Shown in pieces: positions 1-11,329 of a DNA stretch of 21,772 nt; position 1 is the stretch's first letter, and the number at the start of each line of letters is the position of its first letter. The notes below the pieces were generated by a model. It had not been told where the DNA came from and did no database searches. It saw only the letters and a program-made list of their open reading frames with translations. This DNA is from Pseudomonadota bacterium (lineage in GTDB: Bacteria > Pseudomonadota > Alphaproteobacteria > Sphingomonadales > Sphingomonadaceae), in the NCBI GenBank assembly GCA_023416515.1, contig JAEZHP010000064.1:1-21772 (forward strand). Reading direction: 5' to 3'. The position numbers and the translations under genes were made by a program.

Positions 1-2
1 AG

Positions 3-3914
<3,912 letters not shown>

Positions 3915-3917
3915 CAC

Positions 3918-5996
3918 ATGGCTTCGACCAAACCTGCCCTCGCGAAGGCCGCCCCGGCCGCAGCGCCCACCGTGGCTCCCGTCGAGGGTAGCGGCGAGCG
4001 CGCGCGCGTGCTTGTCGTGGACGATGACGAGCGCAACCTGCTCGCTATCCGCACGGTGCTCGAGGATGTCGCTGACGTCGTCGTCGCGACCTCCGGCGAG
4101 GAGGCGCTTCGCCACCTCCTGAAGGGCGAGTTCGCGGTCATCCTGCTGGACGTCTACATGCCCGGCATGGACGGCTACGAGACCGCCCAGATGGTCCGCT
4201 CGCGCGAGCAGACCAAGCGTATCCCGATCGTGTTCCTGTCCGCGGTGAACAAGGACATGGAGCATCTGCTTCGCGGCTATTCGATGGGCGCGGTCGATTA
4301 CGTGTTCAAGCCGGTCGACGCGACCGTGCTTCGCTCGAAGGTCGCGGTGTTCGTCGACCTGTTCAACATGACCAAGGAGGTCGAGCGCAAGGCGAAGGCC
4401 GAGCAGGAGCTGCTCGACGCGAACCTGAAGGCCAATGCCGAGCTTCTTCGCACCGAGCAGGAGCTGCGCAGGGCTCAGCAGCGCCAGGCGGCGATCATCG
4501 AGTCGCTCCCGATCGTCCTCTATCTCGAGCCGCTCGAATGCTCCCCTCGCAAGCCGGAGTTCGTAAGCGGCGACTTCAAGGCGGTGACCGGCTTCGATTT
4601 CGCCGAGCTTCGCGAGCAGCCGACCCTGTGGGCCGACCGGCTCCACGAGGAGGATCGCGAGCGCGTGATCGCCGCGATCGAGGCGCGCAACGACAGCGGA
4701 GTCGGGTCGGTCGAATATCGCTGGCAGTGCGCCGACGGTGGCTGGAAGCACTTCCACGATCAGTCCATCCTTCTCAAGGACTCGTCCGGGAAGCCGATCG
4801 AGTTCGCTGGCACGCTGATGGATGTCACGGACCGCCGGCTGCTCGAGAGTCAGCTTGTCCAGGCGCGCAAGATGGACGCGATCGGCCAGCTCACCGGCGG
4901 GATCGCGCACGACTTCAACAATCTGCTCGCGGCCGTCCTCGGCGGCCTCTCGATCATCGAGAAGCGCCTTCCGCTCGAGGAGGAGCACCGGAAGATTCTC
5001 GGAATGGCGCGGCATGCCGCGGAACAGGGCTCCGAACTTGTCCGCCGCCTCCTCGCCTTCGCCCGCAAGCAGCAGCTTCGGCCGGACCGGATCGAGATCG
5101 ACCGGCTCGCCAAGTCGGTCTCGGACCTCCTCGCCCACACGCTCGGCGGACTGGTCGAAGTCCAGTGGCAGATCGGCGAAAATCCGGGCTGCGCCTTCGC
5201 GGACGAGGCTCAGCTCGAGCTCGCGCTGATGAACCTGATCATCAACGCCCGCGACGCCATGCCCGAGGGCGGCACCATCACTGTCGCCTCCGACAACCAT
5301 AGCGTCGCTCCGGACCAGGCCGAGGGCGACCTGTCGCCTGGCGACTATGTTGTCTTGTCGGTGAGCGACACCGGCCACGGAATCGCGCCGGACATGATCG
5401 AGCAGGTGCTGGAGCCCTTCTTCACCACCAAGGAGATCGGCAAGGGCACCGGGCTCGGCCTCTCGATGGTCTATGGCTTCGCCAAGCAATCGGGCGGCGC
5501 GATCCGCATCCGAAGCCAGGTTGGCGAGGGGACGAGGGTCGAGATCTGGCTGCCGCGTGCCGAGGCGTCGCAGGGGCCGAAGTCCGGCCAGGAGCGCGAG
5601 GCGGCCGATCAGCCCAAAAGCGATCCGCTCAAGATTCTGCTGGTCGACGACCATGAGGGTGTCCGGGCGATCACCGCAGGGCTGCTCCAGGATCTCGGCC
5701 ATCAGGTGACGCAGGCCGGAGATGGGCCGGAAGCCTTGGCTTTGATCCAGACCTCGGATGGGTTCGACTTGCTGGTCAGTGACTATGCGATGCCGAAATT
5801 GTCGGGCGCCGAGCTGATCAGGCAGGCGCGGGAGCGAGTCCCGAATCTGCCGGCGCTCATCATCACCGGCTATGCGGACAAGGAATCGATCAGCGAAAGG
5901 CCCGACAATGTGGCGATCCTCTCCAAGCCGTTCACGCCGGAGCAGCTCCGCTCCTGCCTGACCGCGACTGTCGAGGCGGCCCGGGCGGCGGCCTGA
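3918..5996 (+). CDS. Hybrid histidine kinase REC-PAS-HisKA-HATPase-REC
   Basis: Cytoplasmic hybrid kinase with a receiver at each end. The N-terminal receiver (about 28-145) has the acidic pair VVDDDE, acceptor Asp78 in LLDVYMPGMDG and a KP motif. A coiled coil (about 150-195) leads to a PAS/PAC domain (about 195-310, ending in GTLMDVTDRR). HisKA has the H-box GGIAHDFNNLL with His331, the NtrB-like form. HATPase_c shows LINARDAMPEGG, DTGHGIAPDM and GKGTGLGLSM. The C-terminal receiver has Asp622 in VSDYAMPKLSG and the SKPF motif. There is no signal peptide or membrane helix. It starts 3 bases after the poly-HAMP kinase stop and no good ribosome site is seen, so translational coupling is likely. 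The N-terminal receiver is the natural entry point for phosphate from the upstream kinase; that link is inferred. No output domain is present, so it presumably passes phosphate to a separate HPt or regulator outside the window. Confidence 0.93.
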   Translation: MASTKPALAKAAPAAAPTVAPVEGSGERARVLVVDDDERNLLAIRTVLEDVADVVVATSGEEALRHLLKGEFAVILLDVYMPGMDGYETAQMVRSREQTKRIPIVFLSAVNKDMEHLLRGYSMGAVDYVFKPVDATVLRSKVAVFVDLFNMTKEVERKAKAEQELLDANLKANAELLRTEQELRRAQQRQAAIIESLPIVLYLEPLECSPRKPEFVSGDFKAVTGFDFAELREQPTLWADRLHEEDRERVIAAIEARNDSGVGSVEYRWQCADGGWKHFHDQSILLKDSSGKPIEFAGTLMDVTDRRLLESQLVQARKMDAIGQLTGGIAHDFNNLLAAVLGGLSIIEKRLPLEEEHRKILGMARHAAEQGSELVRRLLAFARKQQLRPDRIEIDRLAKSVSDLLAHTLGGLVEVQWQIGENPGCAFADEAQLELALMNLIINARDAMPEGGTITVASDNHSVAPDQAEGDLSPGDYVVLSVSDTGHGIAPDMIEQVLEPFFTTKEIGKGTGLGLSMVYGFAKQSGGAIRIRSQVGEGTRVEIWLPRAEASQGPKSGQEREAADQPKSDPLKILLVDDHEGVRAITAGLLQDLGHQVTQAGDGPEALALIQTSDGFDLLVSDYAMPKLSGAELIRQARERVPNLPALIITGYADKESISERPDNVAILSKPFTPEQLRSCLTATVEAARAAA

Positions 5997-6010
5997 TCGG
6001 TCTGCACGGC

Positions 6011-6060
6011 GCCTGACTGGCGCGTTCAGGCTGAGGCTGACCGGCGCGCGCTAGAGCGCG
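6011..6060 (+). terminator. Two small hairpins after the kinase operon (weak terminator candidate)
   Basis: The 89-base gap after the second kinase holds two short inverted repeats: gcctga/tcaggc (6011-6016 and 6026-6031) and cgcgct/agcgcg with a 2-base loop (6047-6060). Neither is followed by a T-tract, so intrinsic termination is uncertain. They may only punctuate the transcript ahead of the secreted-protein gene. Confidence 0.25.
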
Positions 6061-6085
6061 TCCGATCATTCCTTCGAGGTCCAAG

Positions 6086-6745
6086 ATGACGTTTCGAGCC
6101 GCGACCATTCTCACCCTGACTCTCGCCGCGCTTGGCGGCGCGGCACCGGCGCCCGCGGCCGCAGCCGCGGTCCAGACGGTCGAGCCGGGCGAATGGACGA
6201 TCGGGCCGATCGTTCGCGGTCGGAATTATTCGCGCGGAATGCCGCTCCACCCGACTCCGCGCCGGGGCGGCGGCTTCGTGATCGACCTGCCGGAGGCGCC
6301 GGGCAGCGTCCATTATGTGACGTTCCGCCACGGCTCGCTCGCCGGCAAGCGCCGGATCGTCATGCGCTACCGGATCGAGGCCGCGCCGGGCGTGCGCATC
6401 GTGCCCCGAACCAATCCCGCGCAGGCGTCGATGATCACGCCTTTCTTCCAGCGCAGCGGCGACAATTGGAGCGCGCGCGGGCCCTATGAGGCCTATCGCT
6501 GGTACGCCACCTTCGCCACCCAGTCGCAGCTTCGCCCGGGCACGTTCGAGATGATCGCACCGCTCAATGGCAACTGGACCGCGGTCGAGACGTCGAGCGC
6601 CCGGACCAACCCGGAAGGGTTCCGCGACGCGCTCGCCAACGCCGACCAGGTCGGCTTCGTCCTCGGCGGCGGCGACGGCTATGGCCACGGGGTTTACGCC
6701 ACCGGGCCGGCTCGGCTCATCGTCACCGAATTCCGGGTCGAGTAG
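6086..6745 (+). CDS. Secreted protein of unknown function
   Basis: Not recognised as a named family. The protein is 219 residues. An N-terminal signal peptide (MTFRAATILTLTLAALGGAA, then an Ala/Pro-rich stretch) probably ends near the AAAA run at residues 27-31, so the mature form should be periplasmic or extracellular. The rest is rich in Gly, aromatic and beta-prone segments (GEWTIGPIVRGRNYSRGMPL, HYVTFRHGSLAGKRRIVMRY, QVGFVLGGGDGYGHG). This suggests a beta-sandwich, perhaps carbohydrate-binding, but that is a guess from composition. No catalytic motif and no cysteine was found. The ATG is supported by GAGG at 6076-6079 with a 6-base spacer. It lies 89 bases after the kinase operon on the same strand and converges on the fumarylacetoacetate hydrolase gene with only 9 bases between their stops. 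A link to the kinases is possible but not shown. Confidence 0.75.
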   Translation: MTFRAATILTLTLAALGGAAPAPAAAAAVQTVEPGEWTIGPIVRGRNYSRGMPLHPTPRRGGGFVIDLPEAPGSVHYVTFRHGSLAGKRRIVMRYRIEAAPGVRIVPRTNPAQASMITPFFQRSGDNWSARGPYEAYRWYATFATQSQLRPGTFEMIAPLNGNWTAVETSSARTNPEGFRDALANADQVGFVLGGGDGYGHGVYATGPARLIVTEFRVE

Positions 6746-6754
6746 AGGCTCGGC

Positions 6755-7762
6755 TCAGGCCGGCACCACTTCCTGCTCGATCGCTCCGAAGATGGAATGG
6801 CCGGCCTCGTCCTCCATCCAGATGCGAACGCTGTCGCCATGCTTGAGGAAGGGCGTGGCGGCCTTGCCGTCGAGGATGGTCTCGACGGTGCGCACCTCCG
6901 CCAGGCACGAATAGCCGCGTCCACCGCGGTCGACCGGCTTGCCCGGCCCGCCGTCGTCGTCGCGGTTAGAGACGGTGCCTGAGCCGATGATCGAGCCGGC
7001 ACCCAGATTGCGGGTCTTGGCGAGGTGGGCGATCAGCGTTCCGAAGTCGAAGGTCATATCCACGCCCGCATCGGCGCGGCCGAAGGGCTGGCCGTTGAGG
7101 TCGACTCGGAGCACACCGTGGAGTTTGCCGTCCTGCCAAGCTGCGCCGAGCTGGTCAGGCGTGACCAGGACCGGCGACAGCGCCGAGGCGGGCTTGGACT
7201 GGACGAAGCCGAAGCCTTTGGCGAGCTCGGCGGGGATGAGGTTGCGCAAGGACACGTCGTTGACGAGGCCCACCAGCTTGATGTGGCTGAGCGCCTCTTC
7301 GCGGGTGCAGCCCTGCGGGACGTCGTCGGTCACGACCACCACTTCAGCCTCGAGGTCGCAGCCCCAGCCCTCGTCGGCGAGCGGGATCGGGTCGCGCGGG
7401 CCAAGCAGCTCGTCGGAGCCGCCCTGGTACATGAGCGGGTCGGTCCAGAAGCTCTCCGGCATCTCGGCGCCGCGCGCCTTCCGCACCAGCTCGACATGGT
7501 TCACATAAGCCGAGCCGTCGGCCCATTGATAGGCGCGGGGCAGCGGCGCGTCCGCCTGGCGCTCGTGAAAGCGCATCATCGGGATGGCTTCATGGGCAAG
7601 GTCCGTCGACAGCAATTCGAGCTGCGGCGCGGCCTCCGCCCAATCGTCCAGCGCCGCCTGAAGCGTCGGGGCGATATGGGTCGCGTCGGCGCACCAGGCG
7701 AGGTCGGCGCTAACCACGACGAGGCGCCCGTCGCGGCCGCTCTTCAAGGAACCAAGCTTCAT
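6755..7762 (-). CDS. fahA: Fumarylacetoacetate hydrolase family protein (probable fumarylacetoacetase)
   Basis: Likely last step of tyrosine breakdown: hydrolysis of fumarylacetoacetate to fumarate and acetoacetate in the cytoplasm. The 335-residue protein has the FAH fold's conserved pieces. DLEAE (Glu138, Glu140) matches the metal-binding E-x-E. LVNDVSLRN supplies the second metal acid (Asp169). FGFVQSKPASALSP carries the family lysine (Lys190). GSGTVSN lies at residues 261-266, followed by a C-terminal strand region. It is shorter than mammalian fumarylacetoacetase (about 420 residues), and family members also act on other acylpyruvates, so the exact substrate comes from context. Its ATG overlaps the hmgA stop by 4 bases (ATGA), so the two are translationally coupled. 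The symbol is context-based. Confidence 0.85.
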   Translation of the reverse strand: MKLGSLKSGRDGRLVVVSADLAWCADATHIAPTLQAALDDWAEAAPQLELLSTDLAHEAIPMMRFHERQADAPLPRAYQWADGSAYVNHVELVRKARGAEMPESFWTDPLMYQGGSDELLGPRDPIPLADEGWGCDLEAEVVVVTDDVPQGCTREEALSHIKLVGLVNDVSLRNLIPAELAKGFGFVQSKPASALSPVLVTPDQLGAAWQDGKLHGVLRVDLNGQPFGRADAGVDMTFDFGTLIAHLAKTRNLGAGSIIGSGTVSNRDDDGGPGKPVDRGGRGYSCLAEVRTVETILDGKAATPFLKHGDSVRIWMEDEAGHSIFGAIEQEVVPA

Positions 7763-9045
7763 TCAGGCAGCCTCGCTTTCGGAAAACCGCCCCAGGCGGC
7801 GTCATAGTCTTTCTGGAGCGCGTCGCTCTCCAGCGCAAACAGGGTCGGCCGATAGGGCCAGCAGGTTTCCACCATGAAGGCCATCGTGCCCTCGATCTTG
7901 TGCGGCTTCAATTCGGCCTCGCTCGCCGCCTGCCAGCTCGCCACGTCAGGGCCATGGCCGGCCATGAGGTTGTGAAGGCTGAGTCCGCCGGGCGCGAAGC
8001 CCTCGGCCTTGGCGTCGTAGGCGCCATGGATTAGCCCCATGCACTCGCTCATCACGTTGCGGTGGAACCAGGGCGGCCGGAACGTGTCCTCGGCAACCAT
8101 CCAGCGCGGCGGGAAGATGACGAAGTCGGCGTTTGCCCGGCCCGGAACGTCGCTCGGCGAAGTGAGAACGGTGAAGATGCTCGGATCGGGATGGTCGTAG
8201 CTGACCGTGCCCATCGTGTTGAACAGGCTGAGGTCGTACTTCCACGGCGCCAGGTTGCCGTGCCAGGCGACGACATCGAGCGGGCTGTGGTCGAGCTTCG
8301 TGATCCAAAGTGAGCCGAGCGACTTCTGGATGAGCTCGAAGGGCTCGTCGCGATCCTCGAACCATGCCCGCGGCGTCAGGAAATCGCGGGCGTTCGCGAG
8401 GCCGTTCGAGCCGATCGGGCCAAGGTCGGGGAGGCGGAACAGCGCCCCGTGATTTTCGGCGACGTAGCCGCGTGCCTGGCCGTCGGGCAGCATCACCCGG
8501 AAGCGAACGCCGCGCGGGATGAGGGCGACCTCGCCCGGGGCGAGCTCGATCCGCCCGAGTTCGGTCAGCAGTTCCAGCCGGCCCTGCTCGGGGATGATCA
8601 GAAGCTCGCCGTCCGCGTTGAAGAAGGCGCGGCGATCCATGTTCTTGGTCGCGCGGTAGATGTGGACCGCGACGCCCTCCAAATCCTCGGGCGACCGGTT
8701 GGCCATCATCGTGACGAGGCCGTCGACGAAGTCGGTCGGCTCGGTCGGTAGGTCGAGCGGGTCCCAGCGCAGGCGGTTGGGAGGGAGCGGCTTGTCCACG
8801 GTGCCGGGCGCGAACAGCTTAGCGCCGTCATAGCGGCAATAAGGCGGATGCTCGGCGGAAGGGCGCAGCCGGTAGAGCCAGGACCGCCGATTATGGTCGC
8901 GCGGCGCGGTGAAGGCAGTGCCGCTCAATTGCTCGGCATACAGGCCGAACGGCGGCCGCTGCGGCGAGTTGCGCCCCTTCGGCAGCGCGCCGGGCACCGC
9001 CTCAGTCTCGAAATGCCCGCCGAAGCCGGGGAAAAAATCGGTCAT
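7759..9045 (-). CDS. hmgA: Homogentisate 1,2-dioxygenase
   Basis: Opens the aromatic ring of homogentisate with O2 to give maleylacetoacetate, using non-heme Fe(II). The 428-residue length is typical. The N-terminus has the family signature FGLYAEQLSGTAFTAPR and then RSWLYRLRPS. The C-terminal cupin has WFHRNVMSECMG and LHNLMAGHGPD. By alignment spacing, His328, Glu334 and His364 correspond to human iron ligands His335, Glu341 and His371 (same 6- and 30-residue gaps). The ATG at 9045 has GGTGGAG about 7 bases upstream. It is the middle gene of hppD-hmgA-fahA: 244 bases from the upstream dioxygenase, 4-base overlap with the downstream hydrolase. Nothing odd was seen in the coding sequence. Confidence 0.97.
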   Translation of the reverse strand: MTDFFPGFGGHFETEAVPGALPKGRNSPQRPPFGLYAEQLSGTAFTAPRDHNRRSWLYRLRPSAEHPPYCRYDGAKLFAPGTVDKPLPPNRLRWDPLDLPTEPTDFVDGLVTMMANRSPEDLEGVAVHIYRATKNMDRRAFFNADGELLIIPEQGRLELLTELGRIELAPGEVALIPRGVRFRVMLPDGQARGYVAENHGALFRLPDLGPIGSNGLANARDFLTPRAWFEDRDEPFELIQKSLGSLWITKLDHSPLDVVAWHGNLAPWKYDLSLFNTMGTVSYDHPDPSIFTVLTSPSDVPGRANADFVIFPPRWMVAEDTFRPPWFHRNVMSECMGLIHGAYDAKAEGFAPGGLSLHNLMAGHGPDVASWQAASEAELKPHKIEGTMAFMVETCWPYRPTLFALESDALQKDYDAAWGGFPKARLPE

Positions 9046-9080
9046 TCCTCAACTCCACCCAGCGCGGTCTCTAAGGGGCC

Positions 9081-9126
9081 GGTCTTGCCCCCGGCAAGAC
9101 CTTGATCATGCTGGGAGCATGATCAA
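9081..9126. other. Two adjacent perfect hairpins upstream of hmgA
   Basis: Two back-to-back inverted repeats lie 36-81 bases upstream of the hmgA start. The first is ggtcttgcc/ggcaagacc (9081-9089 and 9093-9101), a 9-bp stem with a 3-base loop. The second is ttgatcatgct/agcatgatcaa (9102-9112 and 9116-9126), an 11-bp stem with a 3-base loop. They touch without a spacer. On the minus strand they would form in the leader or readthrough transcript of hmgA. They could be an operator pair, an RNA structure or part of a mobile intergenic element; the sequence alone does not decide. Confidence 0.6.
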
Positions 9127-9139
9127 CCCCTTCGAGACC

Positions 9140-9283
9140 GAGCCCTTTTAAGGGAGGGGAAGGGGGTGGGTAGCGCTGAGGTGGCTCGACGGCGCCGAAG
9201 CGCTGCAATTCAGCAGGGGTGGTATTTCTTGGCGCGCAGACGCGCGCACCCACCCCAACCCCTCCCTTGAAAGGGAGGGGCTC
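9140..9283. repeat. Intergenic inverted-repeat element (REP/MITE-like)
   Basis: A 144-bp non-coding block between hppD and hmgA is bounded by imperfect inverted arms of about 32-36 bases. The left arm (9140-9171) begins gagccctttt and ends gggggtgggt. The right arm (9248-9283) begins acccacccca and ends gaggggctc. Each arm is itself partly palindromic: cccttttaaggg on the left, and cccctccctt/aagggagggg with a 2-base loop at 9259-9280 on the right. The interior has two agcgct palindromes (9172-9177, 9199-9204) and gcgcgc/gcgcgc around a 4-base loop (9232-9247). No reading frame with coding character was seen. The form suits a REP pair or small non-autonomous element. The right-arm hairpin lies about 10 bases after the hppD stop and could end or stabilise that transcript. 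Confidence 0.6.
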
Positions 9284-9289
9284 AGAAAT

Positions 9290-10348
9290 TCACGCCTCCG
9301 CCTTGGCGGGGATCACCCCGCGGCGGATCTGGTCGAGCTCGATGCTCTCGAACAGGGCCTTGAAATTGCCCTCGCCGAAGCCTTCGTTGCCCTTGCGCTG
9401 GATGATCTCGAAGAAGATCGGACCGACCATGTTCTCGGTGAAGATCTGGAGGAGCAGGCCCTCTCCGGTCTCGGGCGAGCCGTCGATCAGGATGCGGCGG
9501 TCGCGCATCGCCTGCACGTCATGCTCGTGGTGCGGGATGCGCTTGTCGATCATGTCGTAATAGGTGTCGGGGCTGTCCTGGAAATTGACGCCCGCGGCGC
9601 GGAGCTGGTCGACCGTCTTGAAGATGTCGTCGGTCGCGAAGGCCAGGTGTTGGATGCCTTCGCCCTTATATTCCTTCAGATATTCCGCGATCTGCGAATA
9701 ATCGTCCTGGCTTTCGTTGAGCGGAATCCGGATCTTGTCGTCGGGAGCGGTCATCGCCCGCGATAGAAGGCCGGTCTGCTGCCCCTCGATGTCGAAATAG
9801 CGGATCTCGCGGAAGTTAAAGATGCGCTCGTAGAAGCCGGCCCAATGGTTCATCCGGCCGCGGTTCACATTGTGGGTAAGGTGATCGAGCGTGTGGAGAC
9901 CGGCGCCCGGGCCGCATTCCGCGATCGTCTCGAAATCCTGCTCGTAGAGGCGCTTCTGCGCCGCTGAATCGACCAGATAGAGATAGGAGCCGCCGATGCC
10001 TTCCAGGGTCGGCAGGTCGAGGTCGCCCTTAGTCTCGGTCGCGCCGCGCTCGACGGCAAGCTTGAGCGCCTCGGCCGCGTCGGCCACTCGGAACGCCATC
10101 GCGCTCGCGGACGGGCCGTGGGCGGTGCGGAACTCGGCGGCGTGGCCGCTCGGTTCCATGTTGAGGATGAAGTTGATGTCGCCCTGGCAATAGCGGCGGA
10201 TCGCCTTCTGCCGGTGGTTGCCGACATGGGTGAAGCCGAGCTTGGTAAACAGGCCTGCGAGCGCCTCCGGATCGGGCCCGGTGAACTCGACGAATTCGAA
10301 TCCGTTGAGGCCGATCGGGTTCTCGCGAGCCTCCTGCTGCGTCGCCAT
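9290..10348 (-). CDS. hppD: 4-hydroxyphenylpyruvate dioxygenase
   Basis: Converts 4-hydroxyphenylpyruvate and O2 to homogentisate and CO2, the step before HmgA, using Fe(II). The 352-residue protein has two vicinal-oxygen-chelate halves. The iron ligands are visible: His156 in LDHLTHNV, His234 in GIQHLAFATDD and Glu314 in FFEIIQRKGNEGFGEGNF, matching the 2-His-1-Glu triad of Pseudomonas HPPD. The start is set at the ATG at 10348 because AAGGAG stands 6 bases upstream; a longer frame would need a TTG at 10369 with no ribosome site. It is first in the tyrosine cluster. The regulator gene ends 123 bases upstream on the same strand, and no clear promoter was identified in that gap. Confidence 0.97.
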   Translation of the reverse strand: MATQQEARENPIGLNGFEFVEFTGPDPEALAGLFTKLGFTHVGNHRQKAIRRYCQGDINFILNMEPSGHAAEFRTAHGPSASAMAFRVADAAEALKLAVERGATETKGDLDLPTLEGIGGSYLYLVDSAAQKRLYEQDFETIAECGPGAGLHTLDHLTHNVNRGRMNHWAGFYERIFNFREIRYFDIEGQQTGLLSRAMTAPDDKIRIPLNESQDDYSQIAEYLKEYKGEGIQHLAFATDDIFKTVDQLRAAGVNFQDSPDTYYDMIDKRIPHHEHDVQAMRDRRILIDGSPETGEGLLLQIFTENMVGPIFFEIIQRKGNEGFGEGNFKALFESIELDQIRRGVIPAKAEA

Positions 10349-10354
10349 GGCGCG

Positions 10355-10360
10355 CTCCTT
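10355..10360 (-). promoter_or_regulatory. Ribosome binding site fixing the hppD start
   Basis: AAGGAG on the minus strand, six bases before the ATG at 10348. It rules in the MATQQ start over the upstream in-frame TTG. Confidence 0.85.
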
Positions 10361-10471
10361 TCTAAGCAATCTGACGGGTCGGCGCCCCTCCTACTCCGCC
10401 GGCCGGTCCCAGGGAAGGGGAGGGCGGCGTCGGCACAGACTGCACGGGGCAACCGGCGCCGTGCCGGCTGC

Positions 10472-11212
10472 TCAGCCGAGCGTCGCCGACATGAGGAAGC
10501 GGGCTCGGCTCGCGGCGGCGCGGCTGCGCAACTCCTCAATCTCGCGCTCTTCCTTGGCGTTGAGCATCACCTCGAGAAGGCGGTTGAAGTGCCGGCGCAT
10601 CGCCGCTCTGGCGGCCGCCGGATCGCGGGCGCGGAGCGCGCGGACAATCTCGGCATGCTCCTCCATTCGGGCGACCCCGTCATGGTGGCAGATGCTCTCG
10701 TGCATCGCGCGCACTTCCGGGACGTCGGTCCGAAGCCGCCAAAGCGACTTGATGACATAGGTGATCGCCGCGTTGCCCGAGGCCGAAGCGATGGTCATGT
10801 GGAACTCGCGGTCCGCCTCGTTGGCGAAGCGGTCTTCCTCGGTCTCGCTGGCCATCATCTGGAGGAGGTCGTCGAGCTTCTCGAGCAGCTCTTCCGAGAT
10901 GATCGGGGCGGCGAGGGCCGCGGCCTCGGCCTCGAACAGCGAACGCGCCTCGGTCAGCTCGAAGGCGCTGACGCTGGGCAGTTCCTCTTCGGCGCAGGCG
11001 TCGGTGACATACACGCCGGAGCCGGTCCGGATCCGCACCTTGCCCATCGCCTGGAGTGCGATCTCCGCCTCGCGAATGGTGACTCGGCTGACTCCGAACC
11101 GCTCGGCCAGCTCGCGCTCGCCGGGGAGCCTTGAACCCGGCGGAAACTCGCCGGCCTGGATCATCTCCATGATCTGCTCGGCGACATTCTGAAATAAGCG
11201 ACGATCAGCCAT
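10472..11212 (-). CDS. GntR family transcriptional regulator, FadR/FCD subgroup
   Basis: DNA-binding regulator of 246 residues. The N-terminal winged helix (about 5-72) has PPGSRLPGERELAERFGVSR, recognition helix SRVTIREAEIAL (42-53) and the wing TGSGVYV. The C-terminal all-helical FCD ligand domain (about 85-225) keeps the metal-site residues seen in many members: Asp134 and His138 (ADREFH), His186 (EEHAEI) and His208 (RRHFNR). Such domains usually sense small carboxylates or sugar acids. It lies downstream of two TonB receptors of a likely alginate cluster, and GntR regulators occur in known alginate loci, so a uronate-type ligand such as 2-keto-3-deoxygluconate is plausible but inferred. 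The alternative is control of hppD, whose start is 123 bases downstream. A near-perfect 20-bp palindrome just upstream of the start suggests autoregulation. The ribosome site is weak. Confidence 0.93.
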   Translation of the reverse strand: MADRRLFQNVAEQIMEMIQAGEFPPGSRLPGERELAERFGVSRVTIREAEIALQAMGKVRIRTGSGVYVTDACAEEELPSVSAFELTEARSLFEAEAAALAAPIISEELLEKLDDLLQMMASETEEDRFANEADREFHMTIASASGNAAITYVIKSLWRLRTDVPEVRAMHESICHHDGVARMEEHAEIVRALRARDPAAARAAMRRHFNRLLEVMLNAKEEREIEELRSRAAASRARFLMSATLG

Positions 11213-11223
11213 GCCCGAACCTA

Positions 11224-11243
11224 TTTCCCACTGCAGTGCGAAA
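11224..11243. promoter_or_regulatory. 20-bp palindrome upstream of the GntR regulator (candidate operator)
   Basis: tttcccactgcagtgcgaaa reads the same on both strands at 18 of 20 positions, with a perfect core cactgcagtg. It begins 12 bases upstream of the regulator's ATG, a position suited to autorepression. It does not fit the TNGTNNNACNA consensus of many FadR-type regulators, so either this protein has another specificity or a different factor binds here. Confidence 0.5.
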
Positions 11244-11262
11244 CCTTAGCCAAAGCTGGAGC

Positions 11263-11311
11263 GAGGGCAAGGAGCGCGGGCCGCATTCTAAATCGGCCCC
11301 TCCTTGCCCTC
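11263..11311 (-). terminator. Long hairpin between TonB receptor 1 and the GntR gene
   Basis: Perfect 12-bp outer stem gagggcaaggag/ctccttgccctc (11263-11274, 11300-11311), a one-sided 3-base bulge, and a perfect 6-bp inner stem gggccg/cggccc (11278-11283, 11294-11299) around a 10-base loop. It starts 18 bases after the receptor stop on the minus strand. There is no T-tract, so it may act as an inefficient or factor-assisted terminator, or as a 3'-end stabiliser. Confidence 0.6.
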
Positions 11312-11329
11312 GGATCGTCCTTCGCGGTC

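Noticed and set aside
9259..9280. Classical rho-independent terminator of hppD
   Set aside because: The stem is good but no T-tract follows on the minus strand, and the hairpin is better explained as an arm of the intergenic element.
9046..9289. Small gene in the hppD-hmgA gap
   Set aside because: Short frames across it run through the inverted repeats and lack a credible start signal or protein-like composition.
10349..10369. Longer hppD start at a TTG codon
   Set aside because: The ATG at 10348 has AAGGAG at ideal spacing, while the TTG has no ribosome site and would include that site within the coding sequence.
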